A stretch of DNA of 12,077 nt from an uncultured Saprospiraceae bacterium (lineage in GTDB: Bacteria; Bacteroidota; Bacteroidia; Chitinophagales; Saprospiraceae). The stretch covers positions 1 through 12,077 of the forward strand of contig CALGLS010000246.1 in NCBI GenBank assembly GCA_937959375.1. The letters run 5' to 3'. Below, in pieces: positions 1 through 5,815 of this stretch (position 1 is its first letter; the number at the start of each line of letters is the position of its first letter). The notes beneath the pieces were generated by a model. The model saw only the letters and a program-made list of their open reading frames with translations, did no database searches and had not been told where the DNA came from. Position numbers and translations under genes: made by a program.

Positions 1-135
1 TAGAGATAATGGCTTGATTGTCAAGACAAAGCTCATTTATTTTTTCGTAGCCATAGCTACGGGAAATATCAATAGCTGAAGTATTGGCGATCAATGGCTT
101 ATCTGCAAGATTGAAGATACTTTTTAAACAACTTC
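1..135. repeat. Palindromic repeat element, copy 1 (left end cut by window)
   Basis: This is the right part of a long imperfect palindrome whose complete relative lies at 1659-1822. Both share the core TTCGTAGCCATAGCTAC (core dyad GTAGC-CATA-GCTAC at 47-60 here, 1733-1746 there). They also share flanking words such as GCTGAAGTA/AGTGAAGTA and GATCAATG, and an end of the form TTTAAACAACTTC or TTTTAAAACAACTTC. The distance from core centre to right end is about 82 bp in both copies, so the missing left arm should extend roughly 28 bp outside the window. No coding potential is visible. It could be a MITE-like or REP-like dispersed element. No transposase is present in the window. Confidence 0.65.
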
Positions 136-137
136 AT

Positions 138-171
138 ATTAATCTCGATAACTTAAATAACTGAGATTAAT
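138..171. repeat. 9-bp inverted repeat
   Basis: ATTAATCTC (138-146) and GAGATTAAT (163-171) form a perfect dyad with a 16-nt AT-rich spacer. It sits between the right end of the palindromic repeat copy 1 and the second palindrome at 191-327, 3' of the metallo-hydrolase gene. There is no T-tract, so it is not a convincing terminator. Its function is unknown. Confidence 0.4.
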
Positions 172-190
172 GGCAAATCAATATAATTCA

Positions 191-327
191 ATGCGTTTTA
201 ACCTTGAAAAGCAAGCTCTTTGCTATTCAACGGACTAAAGTTGGTTTTGATTTGTACTTGATTTGGCTGAGCAAAGAACGAGTTGAGTGTTTTAGTCTTC
301 AATATCTTGCTTCCAATTCTAACGCAT
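191..327. repeat. Second long imperfect palindrome
   Basis: The ends ATGCGTT (191-197) and AACGCAT (321-327) are inverted. Going inward, the arms keep matching with small gaps: TTGAAAAGCAAG at 204-215 against the complement of CTTGCTTCCAA at 307-317, and CGGACTAAAG at 231-240 against the complement of TTTAGTCTTC at 291-300. An alternative inner pairing, CTCTTTGCT (216-224) with AGCAAAGAA (271-279), is also possible. The block lies immediately 3' of the metallo-hydrolase gene and may fold in its transcript. Part of it (281-306) resembles 1885-1911 in the next intergenic gap, which suggests a dispersed element. Nothing coding was seen. Confidence 0.5.
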
Positions 328-340
328 GTGTTTTTTTTTG

Positions 341-1105
341 TTATATGTCTAATATCAGGCCATCATAGGCTAATTCCACGTTTTCGGGTAATTGGTTGTT
401 GACTTCATCATGTTTTCCCATCAAATGACTGATATGAAGTAAATAAGCTTTCTTGGGAGCTATTCGCTCAATCCACTCTAAAGCTTCTTCCAGATTTAAA
501 TGAGAATGATGTTTTCGATGATGCAAGGCATTTAAAACCATTATTTCTGTGCCTTCCAATTTGGAAAACTCTTCATCTGTAATTGTTTTAGCATCAGTAA
601 TATACGTAAAATTATCGAACCGAAATCCTAACACAGGCATATAACCATGCATGACCTCTATTGGTTGTACTTTTATATCATTTATTTGAAAAGGAGTAGT
701 CTTATCGATGGTAATTAATTCCAATCGAGGAGCTCCTGGATATGGGTCTTTAGCAAAGATGTAAGCAAAACGTTCTTTTAATTCTGACTGAACACTGGTC
801 GTTGCATAAACTGACATGTTCTTTCTAGATCGAAAATTAAAAGGCCTCACGTCATCCATCCCTATGATGTGATCATTATGCTGATGTGTGAGCAAAACAG
901 CGTCAAGACGGGAAATGCCCGTTCGCATCATTTGCTGCCTAAAATCAGGTCCACAATCAATTGCTAGATTGGTTTCCTCAGTAGAAATCATCATAGAACA
1001 TCTGAGACGATTATCTTTCGGATTGGTGGAAGTACAAACTTCACAGTCACAACCAATAACCGGAACACCTTGAGAAGTACCTGTACCTAGGAATGTGACT
1101 TTCAA
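341..1105 (-). CDS. PhnP-like MBL-fold metallo-hydrolase
   Basis: A 254-aa cytoplasmic hydrolase of the metallo-beta-lactamase fold (COG1235/PhnP type). Visible motifs are the N-terminal strand LGTGTSQGVPVIGCDC, the di-metal motif THQHNDH (residues 73-79, HxHxDH) followed by GMDD, then H153, D171 and H224/H227. C19, C21 and C24 match the extra structural zinc site I recall from E. coli PhnP (Cys-x-Cys-x2-Cys plus a late His). PhnP is a cyclic-phosphate phosphodiesterase of phosphonate breakdown, but no phn genes are nearby, so the substrate here is unknown. The start is TTG (1103-1105): the upstream in-frame codons contain no ATG before a TAA at 1121-1123, and family members begin with this MKVTFLGTG sequence. 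It lies 62 bp downstream of the 157-aa gene on the same strand, probably in one operon. The stop is followed by a palindromic block rather than a classical terminator. Confidence 0.88.
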   Translation of the reverse strand: MKVTFLGTGTSQGVPVIGCDCEVCTSTNPKDNRLRCSMMISTEETNLAIDCGPDFRQQMMRTGISRLDAVLLTHQHNDHIIGMDDVRPFNFRSRKNMSVYATTSVQSELKERFAYIFAKDPYPGAPRLELITIDKTTPFQINDIKVQPIEVMHGYMPVLGFRFDNFTYITDAKTITDEEFSKLEGTEIMVLNALHHRKHHSHLNLEEALEWIERIAPKKAYLLHISHLMGKHDEVNNQLPENVELAYDGLILDI

Positions 1106-1167
1106 ATTGATTGGAGGGTTTTAATGACTTTATTATTAAGTAATTGGAGTTGCCTAAGAGCAGCTGA

Positions 1168-1641
1168 TTATTCAAGCACCTCTGCTTCTGACTTCATTTG
1201 AGCTTCGTCTGTAACTGTTGGCTCTGCCTCTGGGGTTGTTACTTCAGATTCAACAACTGCTTCTGCTGTTTCCACTTCTGCCGTCTCCACCTCTTGTTCA
1301 ATACTTTCAGATTCTTTCGTTTCTACTAGGTTCTTCTCCACCTCTTCAGCTGCTGCTTTGGCTGCTTCAGCATCATTTCCTGCAAAAGCTTTCAATTGCT
1401 TAAAGAAAGTGGTATTTTTTTCGTCAAGCCTTGTTGCATCAATTTCAACGTTATTCAAAATCTCTAGCAAAACATTGATTCGAGCTTCTACTTCAAAAAA
1501 TCGATTGATCACAGCGATTTGTTTATCCTCTACAATACAATATCCTGATTTGAAATTACCTCTTTCATAGCGAACTGTATATTCTAGTTCTTTAAATAGG
1601 TCTTCAATCTTTTTTAAAAAATGTTTGGTATACTTAATCAT
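1168..1641 (-). CDS. Conserved hypothetical protein with acidic C-terminal tail
   Basis: A 157-aa protein. I recognise the N-terminal part (about residues 1-85: MIKYTKHFLKKIEDLF, then YRVERGNFKSGYC-like text and a helical segment rich in Ile/Leu/Asn) only as a type of small conserved Bacteroidota protein of unknown function. Residues 89-157 are low-complexity and strongly acidic (Ala/Glu/Val/Thr), with the short tandem VETAE-VETAE at about 118-127. This tail is probably disordered. There is no signal peptide or membrane segment, so it is presumably cytoplasmic. ATG at 1639-1641 is the only reasonable start. It precedes the PhnP-like hydrolase in the same direction and probably forms an operon with it. 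A 164-bp palindromic repeat begins 17 bp upstream of the start codon, so its promoter must lie in or beyond that repeat; I found no clear TAnnTTTG box. Confidence 0.75.
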   Translation of the reverse strand: MIKYTKHFLKKIEDLFKELEYTVRYERGNFKSGYCIVEDKQIAVINRFFEVEARINVLLEILNNVEIDATRLDEKNTTFFKQLKAFAGNDAEAAKAAAEEVEKNLVETKESESIEQEVETAEVETAEAVVESEVTTPEAEPTVTDEAQMKSEAEVLE

Positions 1642-1658
1642 GTTATGGTATTATCTAT

Positions 1659-1822
1659 GAAGTTGTTTTAAAATGGAGATTGAAATTTCTTGTAGAAGTT
1701 TGGTTCTCAGTACAAAGCTTAAATAATTTTTCGTAGCCATAGCTACAGTGAAAAATATTTAAGTGAAGTAATGAGGATCAATGATTTACAAAAAAATCAT
1801 CATTCTATTTTAAAACAACTTC
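1659..1822. repeat. Palindromic repeat element, copy 2 (complete, MITE-like)
   Basis: A 164-bp element bounded by perfect 16-bp inverted ends: GAAGTTGTTTTAAAAT (1659-1674) and ATTTTAAAACAACTTC (1807-1822). The centre is the dyad GTAGC-CATA-GCTAC (1733-1746), flanked by CTTAAATA(A)TTTTTC and GAAAAATATTTAAG. The arms match loosely over their whole length, so an RNA copy would form one long interrupted hairpin. It is flanked by TAT on both sides (1656-1658 and 1823-1825), which could be a 3-bp target duplication or chance. The element carries no open reading frame. A truncated relative is at 1-135 and a left-arm fragment at 1947-1990. Confidence 0.7.
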
Positions 1823-1823
1823 T

Positions 1824-1935
1824 ATACGTTTGATTCACCTATAAAGTGTTTCTATCCACTGAAACACGTATCTTCGCAATTCGAAGTTGAGTTAAATAGG
1901 CTTCAAATATCGCAAAAATATAGCTAAGGAACGTG
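1824..1935. repeat. Hairpin-rich intergenic block, possible decayed relative of 191-327
   Basis: It contains two clean short hairpins: GTGTTTC/GAAACAC (1846-1852 and 1861-1867, 8-nt loop) and CTTCG/CGAAG (1872-1876 and 1882-1886). The segment 1885-1911 (AGTTGAGTT...GGCTTCAAATATC) resembles 281-306 (AGTTGAGTG...GTCTTCAATATC). In both intergenic gaps the segment follows the right end of the 164-bp repeat. Relatedness is judged by eye only. No gene is visible here. Confidence 0.35.
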
Positions 1936-1946
1936 GACTTAATGGA

Positions 1947-1990
1947 GAAGTTGTTTAAAAACTTTAGATTAAAATATTACTACGTTTATG
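1947..1990. repeat. Left-arm fragment of the palindromic repeat
   Basis: GAAGTTGTTTAAAAA (1947-1961) is the exact complement of the right end of copy 1 (121-135) and nearly equals the left end of copy 2. The similarity continues for some 30 bp as AGATTAAAATATT against AGATTGAAATTTC. It then fades before the promoter of the outer-membrane protein gene. It is read as a truncated copy. Confidence 0.5.
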
Positions 1991-1996
1991 ATCGCT

Positions 1997-2004
1997 TATT
2001 TTTG
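1997..2004 (+). promoter_or_regulatory. Putative -7 box for the OMP-lipoprotein-ppx cluster
   Basis: TATTTTTG fits the Bacteroidota -7 consensus TAnnTTTG. No TTTG or TTG is found 17-23 bp upstream, so the promoter is only half supported. Transcription would begin at about 2008-2011. That would leave an ATG at 2009 with no leader and favours the ATG at 2069 as start. Confidence 0.45.
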
Positions 2005-2068
2005 ACAAATGAAATCGTTTAAATATAAACGACAAGAAAACCTTTTTGTTAAATCTAATTCAAATCAA

Positions 2069-2698
2069 ATGTCTCTAAACTTTAAAAAATATATTTCCTG
2101 TTTAGCTTTATGCTTATTCATTTTAGGAACTAGTTATGCTCAACGATTCAGCGCCGGAGCAGTTTTGGGAATAAATGCCTCTCAGATTGATGGTGACGCC
2201 TATGCTGGCTTTCATAAGATTGGTATCGTCGGAGGGCTTCAAGCTTTTGTTGCTATCAAAGAAAAGCTAGACGTAGGAATAGAACTACGCTACAATCAAC
2301 TTGGTAGTCGATCGGTTCCTAATAATCAAAACAGCATCAACCCTTTTAATGCTACATTTAATTACGCTGAGATCCCTGTAACTATTAACTACAAAGATTG
2401 GTATATCGAAGATGAGAATTACTATCGTATCCATTTTCATGCTGGACTTGCTTACGGCCGACTCATTAGTACCAAACTAGACTCAGAAGATTCTTTTGAC
2501 CAATTGAAAGATTATTTCAATGACAATTATTTCGGTGCGCTGGCTGGAGTAACTTATTTCTTTAATAAAAAAATTGGGATAACTGCTCGATTCAATCGTG
2601 GTATCCTACTATTGTTTAACAATAATAAAACTGATGCGGTAAACCATCCTTCGTTGTTAAGTAAGCACATTACCTTTACTGGTACCTATAAGTTTTAA
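2069..2698 (+). CDS. Small outer-membrane beta-barrel protein (PorT-like)
   Basis: From the ATG at 2069 this is a 209-aa exported protein. Residues 1-24 form a signal peptide (basic MSLNFKK, hydrophobic ISCLALCLFILG, cleavage near SYA-Q). The rest alternates short beta-strand-like stretches ending in aromatic residues (FSAGAVLGINASQIDG, LDVGIELRYNQLGS, YFGALAGVTYFF, ITFTGTYKF). It ends in Phe, as expected of an outer-membrane barrel of the OMP_b-brl/PorT type. The exact role is unknown. An in-frame ATG at 2009 would add 20 residues ahead of the signal peptide and lies at the predicted transcription start, so I prefer 2069. The lipoprotein gene begins 35 bp downstream and is probably co-transcribed. 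Confidence 0.8.
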   Translation: MSLNFKKYISCLALCLFILGTSYAQRFSAGAVLGINASQIDGDAYAGFHKIGIVGGLQAFVAIKEKLDVGIELRYNQLGSRSVPNNQNSINPFNATFNYAEIPVTINYKDWYIEDENYYRIHFHAGLAYGRLISTKLDSEDSFDQLKDYFNDNYFGALAGVTYFFNKKIGITARFNRGILLLFNNNKTDAVNHPSLLSKHITFTGTYKF

Positions 2699-2733
2699 AC
2701 TCAACTTCAAAAACTCTATTCAATTTTATAATT

Positions 2734-3249
2734 ATGCTTCGCTATATTTTTTCTCTTGTATTTTTATTGTCTTTAATTGCTTGCAAAAATGATAAGCCTA
2801 CAACACCTCCCGCAGCAACTCCGCCACCACCGGCACCTGCTGCCGTTCACCAAGTTAACCTACCTAGCATTACCTTGGCGGAAATGGAGAACTTGAACGT
2901 CAATTGCGACTTTATTGATTACACATTTTATGATCCGAGATTACCCATGAGTATTAGTTTAGATGAGCTGTCGAGCATACGTCAAACGCTTGGTCATGTC
3001 TCACAAGCTCCACCTGCACCTACCGCTGCTAATTGTAAACCTTCGGGAAGAATCTTTTACCAAAGTAAAGGAGAATATATTCTTGAAGCAGAGTTTTACT
3101 TTACAGATGGCTGTGCCTTTTTTGTCTTCTTTAAAGATGGTAAAGCAACTTACGCCAACGACATGGCTGATGCAGGGAAACAATTTTTCAGTAACAACAT
3201 TGCTCAGGCACTAAAAGCAGTGGGAGCTGGAGCACCATCTCAGCAATAA
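2734..3249 (+). CDS. Proline-rich lipoprotein, function unknown
   Basis: A 171-aa protein with a type II signal peptide: MLRYIFSLVFLLSLIAC, lipobox LIAC with the lipidated Cys at residue 17. A Pro/Ala/Thr-rich linker follows (about 21-38), then a compact domain containing C58, C101 and C127 (..NVNCDFIDYTFYDPRLPMSIS.., ..ANCKPSGRIFY.., ..FTDGCAFFVFF..). I do not recognise the domain. It should be anchored in the envelope and face the periplasm or the cell surface. It sits between the beta-barrel gene (35 bp) and the Ppx/GppA gene (5 bp), almost certainly in one transcript. The C-terminus is Ala/Gly-rich. Confidence 0.8.
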   Translation: MLRYIFSLVFLLSLIACKNDKPTTPPAATPPPPAPAAVHQVNLPSITLAEMENLNVNCDFIDYTFYDPRLPMSISLDELSSIRQTLGHVSQAPPAPTAANCKPSGRIFYQSKGEYILEAEFYFTDGCAFFVFFKDGKATYANDMADAGKQFFSNNIAQALKAVGAGAPSQQ

Positions 3250-3254
3250 AAATT

Positions 3255-4163
3255 ATGACGCGATACGCTGTTATTGATTTGGGAACCAACACCTTTCACT
3301 TACTAATCGTCCAACAAAACGAAGAGGGCCAATTAGTTGAAGTACATCGCGAAAGAATATACGTCCACCTCGCTGAAAAAGGGATTTCTAAAATAGGAAA
3401 CGCTCCTTTTCAACGTGGCTTAAAGGCCATTCAAAAATTTCACAAAACATTATTATCTCACCCCGTCAAAGTTGTCAAAGCTTTCGGCACAGCCGCATTA
3501 CGCACTGCCAGTAACACCCCTCAATTCATCAAAGAAGTAAAAGCTTCTACTGGGATAGAAATCGACATCATTCCCGGTCAAGAAGAAGCGCGTCTTATTT
3601 ATCTTGGTGTACAACAAGTTGTCAAATTTGATCAAACAAATGATCTGATCATGGACATAGGAGGTGGCAGTGTAGAATTTATCATTGCGAATAAAGATGG
3701 CGTACAATGGGCTGAAAGTTTTCCAATTGGAGTAGCCGTACTTTACAATCAATTTCACAAAAGTGATCCTATCAGTAAATCTGAAATTGAAAATTTAGAA
3801 GCTTATTTGAAGAGCACCCTCGCTTCACTTTCGTCAGCATTAAAAGAACATCCTACCAACCGACTCATTGGCGCCTCAGGTACCTTTGATGTATTAGAGG
3901 ATAATTTGGCGAAAGCCCGTAAGCATCCAAACATGGTCGCTTTCTCGGTAGAGAAATACTTTCCTCTTCACACGGAAATCATAGGGATGACCTTAGAAGA
4001 ACGTCTTAAAAAAGATAAACTCCCCAATTCAAGAGCCGATTTAATTGTAGTCGCACTGCTATTAATCAATAGCATTCTTCAGCTAACAAACACAAAAGAA
4101 ATTGTGGTTTCCTCCTACGCAATGAAGGAAGGTATGCTTCAGGAGCTCACCAAAACTGCTTAA
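3255..4163 (+). CDS. Short Ppx/GppA family phosphatase
   Basis: A 302-aa cytoplasmic member of the ASKHA-fold exopolyphosphatase/guanosine pentaphosphatase family, which releases phosphate from polyphosphate and/or converts pppGpp to ppGpp. Visible elements are the phosphate-1 motif AVIDLGTNTFHLLI (5-18), FGTAALRTASN (77-87), the catalytic loop IPGQEEARLIYLGV (106-119, Glu110/Glu111), phosphate-2 LIMDIGGGSVEF (131-142), SFPIGVAVL (155-163) and GASGTFDVLE (206-215). It stops after the two ASKHA lobes and lacks the C-terminal HD-like region of the roughly 500-aa E. coli enzymes. This matches the short forms known from Aquifex and actinobacteria. Sequence alone does not separate polyphosphatase from pppGpp activity. 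The start codon lies 5 bp after the lipoprotein stop, implying co-transcription. No clear terminator of its own was seen. Confidence 0.93.
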   Translation: MTRYAVIDLGTNTFHLLIVQQNEEGQLVEVHRERIYVHLAEKGISKIGNAPFQRGLKAIQKFHKTLLSHPVKVVKAFGTAALRTASNTPQFIKEVKASTGIEIDIIPGQEEARLIYLGVQQVVKFDQTNDLIMDIGGGSVEFIIANKDGVQWAESFPIGVAVLYNQFHKSDPISKSEIENLEAYLKSTLASLSSALKEHPTNRLIGASGTFDVLEDNLAKARKHPNMVAFSVEKYFPLHTEIIGMTLEERLKKDKLPNSRADLIVVALLLINSILQLTNTKEIVVSSYAMKEGMLQELTKTA

Positions 4164-4201
4164 TTCTTCCTCATTCAAACAGTAAATAGCTTGATTCTCT
4201 T

Positions 4202-4225
4202 AATTTTTAGACTAATCTAAAAATT
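4202..4225. promoter_or_regulatory. Putative DtxR/MntR-family operator
   Basis: Perfect 10-bp arms AATTTTTAGA (4202-4211) and TCTAAAAATT (4216-4225) flank CTAA. The inner TTTAGA-CTAA-TCTAAA has the TTTAG-N6-CTAAA form of DtxR/IdeR/MntR-type boxes. It ends 3 bp before the -33 box of the permease-regulator fusion gene, whose own product carries a DtxR-type DNA-binding domain. The stem is AT-only apart from one G/C pair per arm, so it is a poor terminator for the upstream ppx gene, although that reading cannot be excluded. Confidence 0.6.
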
Positions 4226-4228
4226 TAT

Positions 4229-4259
4229 TTTGCACATTGTAAATATTGCAGTAAATTTG
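4229..4259 (+). promoter_or_regulatory. Bacteroidota-type promoter of the permease-regulator gene
   Basis: TTTG (4229-4232), a 19-bp spacer and TAAATTTG (4252-4259) match the Bacteroidota consensus TTTG-N19-TAnnTTTG exactly. The predicted transcription start (about 4262-4266) coincides with the ATG at 4265, so the mRNA may have essentially no 5' leader. Confidence 0.75.
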
Positions 4260-4264
4260 TCCTA

Positions 4265-5761
4265 ATGGAAGAATTCTTATTTGCAATCCAACAAGAATGG
4301 GCCATTCGTGCCTTGATCGCGTCTTCACTCGTAGGTGTCATGTGTGGTGTGCTCGGTTGTTTTATCGTATTGAGAAATATGGCTTTGATTGGCGATGCAT
4401 TATCGCATGCAATATTGCCTGGAGTAGTGGTCGCTTTTGTTCTGATTGGTCATAATTCATTGGGTTTCTTTGCAGGCGCAGTGATTGCTGGTTTGGTAAC
4501 AGCCATTGGTATCACTTGGATTCAACAAAATGTAAAAACTAAAAATGATGCTGCAATCGGTATCGTTTTTACAGCCATGTTTGCCATCGGTGTTATGGGA
4601 ATTTCTGAGATCAGCCGTAAACCCGGAGTGCATCTCGATTTGCACGATTTCCTTTTTGGAAATATTCTTGGAGTATCAGACGAAGATTTATATATCACAG
4701 CAGCTACTACACTTTATGTCTTACTTAGCGTAATTGTTTTTTATCGCTACTTATTCATCACTACTTTTCAATCTGTGATTGCAGCTACCATGGGAATATC
4801 TACTTCGATGGTACATTACTTCTTGATGTTGTTATTGTCATTTGCAGTGGTTGCTTCCCTGCAGACCGTTGGAGTTATTTTAGTCGTTGCAATGCTCGTA
4901 ACACCTGCCGCTACGGCCCTACTCATTTCAGACAAACTCAGTACCGTTGTTTTCATAGCTGCCCTTATTGGTTTGCTATCTGCCATCTTTGGTTTCTTTC
5001 TAGCAGTAAGTTTGGAAACGACTCCAGGACCTGCCATGACGATCACAGCAACATTAATTTATTTATTTGCTGTTTTCTTTTCACCAAAGAAAGGTTTGGT
5101 ATTTAGATACTTCCGTTCTAAAAAATTGAAAATCAAAATTCAATTGGAAGACACCATGAAGCAAGCGAGTCGACTTCAAGAGAAAGGTCTACTTACTTTT
5201 GATAATCTAAGCGAACGACTTGGCTTTAACAAAGCAACACTCAAACGACATATTGCGACGCTTTCATCAAAAGGTTTTTTTACAAAAAAAGCAGGTGAAT
5301 TAGCACTAACCCAAAATGGTACTGCTGAATCAAATCGCTTGGTCAGAGCACACCGTTTGTGGGAAACATATATGGTACAAGAAATGGGAATGACAGAAGA
5401 TCAAATCCACGAAGAAGCTGAAAAATACGAACACTTATTGACTGATGAATTACTGGACGATGTTGATTCTGAATTAGGTTTTCCAACAATGGACCCACAC
5501 GGATCTCCGATTCCTTCAAAAGAAAGAGGATTTAATATTTCTCCTTTAATCAATCTCAAATTATTGCAGGAAGCTAAGATTGCTTCTCAGCAACTCAACG
5601 AACATGTCAGTTCCCAACTTTGGCGTTATGGATTGACTCCGGGGACCGTTTTTTCTATAGCAGAAAAAACCACAAGGCAGGTAGGCTTATTGATTGAAAA
5701 TAAGGAAGTACGTATTCCAAGTAATCTAGCCAAGAAGATCAATATTAATAGCTTAGAATAG
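4265..5761 (+). CDS. Metal ABC permease fused to DtxR/MntR-type regulator
   Basis: A 498-aa two-part protein. Residues 1-275 are an ABC-3 (ZnuB/MntB/TroC-type) inner-membrane permease for Mn, Fe or Zn, with about eight hydrophobic helices and the family text LRNMALIGDALSHAILPGV (36-54), VGVILVVAMLVTPAATA (202-218) and TPGPAM (253-258). A basic linker (275-292) leads to a winged helix (about 295-350), then the DtxR metal-binding/dimerisation domain with RAHRLWE (361-367), IHEEAEKYEH (381-390) and DPHGSPIP (410-417). An FeoA/SH3-like end follows (about 455-492, LTPGTVFSIAEKT...VRIPSNLAKKI). Where DtxR has Cys102 this protein has Glu385, as in Mn-type MntR. Asp296 aligns with MntR Asp8, but the Glu11 position is Lys. 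No ATPase or binding-protein gene is in the window. Chlamydial YtgCR has the same permease-repressor plan. Regulation by its own operator at 4202-4225 is inferred. Confidence 0.92.
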   Translation: MEEFLFAIQQEWAIRALIASSLVGVMCGVLGCFIVLRNMALIGDALSHAILPGVVVAFVLIGHNSLGFFAGAVIAGLVTAIGITWIQQNVKTKNDAAIGIVFTAMFAIGVMGISEISRKPGVHLDLHDFLFGNILGVSDEDLYITAATTLYVLLSVIVFYRYLFITTFQSVIAATMGISTSMVHYFLMLLLSFAVVASLQTVGVILVVAMLVTPAATALLISDKLSTVVFIAALIGLLSAIFGFFLAVSLETTPGPAMTITATLIYLFAVFFSPKKGLVFRYFRSKKLKIKIQLEDTMKQASRLQEKGLLTFDNLSERLGFNKATLKRHIATLSSKGFFTKKAGELALTQNGTAESNRLVRAHRLWETYMVQEMGMTEDQIHEEAEKYEHLLTDELLDDVDSELGFPTMDPHGSPIPSKERGFNISPLINLKLLQEAKIASQQLNEHVSSQLWRYGLTPGTVFSIAEKTTRQVGLLIENKEVRIPSNLAKKININSLE

Positions 5762-5815
5762 ATTAAAAAAATCTTGAATCCTTGAAGCTGTCAAGTTCAA
5801 CAAGCTTTTTTAATC
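5761..5815. terminator. Bidirectional terminator between convergent genes
   Basis: The outer arms GATTAAAAAA (5761-5770) and TTTTTTAATC (5806-5815) are perfectly inverted. Inside them CTTG (5773-5776) pairs with CAAG (5801-5804), and TTGAA (5782-5786) pairs with TTCAA (5796-5800) around a 9-nt loop. Each strand therefore shows a hairpin followed by a T-run. It overlaps the stop codons of both the permease-regulator gene (plus) and rbfA (minus). Confidence 0.55.

Noticed and set aside
1..340. CRISPR array or small RNA gene in the left gap
   Set aside because: No regularly spaced direct repeats are present; the structure is inverted, not direct, and no promoter for an RNA gene was found.
1113..1118. 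GGAGGG as a Shine-Dalgarno sequence
   Set aside because: It lies on the plus strand, whereas the adjacent gene is on the minus strand, so it cannot serve that start.
1218..1403. Leu/Pro-rich plus-strand frame opposite the acidic tail
   Set aside because: Its composition is the mirror of the GAA/GCA-rich tail on the minus strand; it is a shadow frame with no independent signal.
2009..2068. Longer N-terminus of the outer-membrane protein from the ATG at 2009
   Set aside because: It would put 20 polar residues before a normal signal peptide and starts only 4 nt after the -7 box.
4202..4225. Palindrome as intrinsic terminator of the ppx gene
   Set aside because: The stem is almost all A-T and is placed right at the downstream promoter. 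The operator reading fits better, though dual use is possible.
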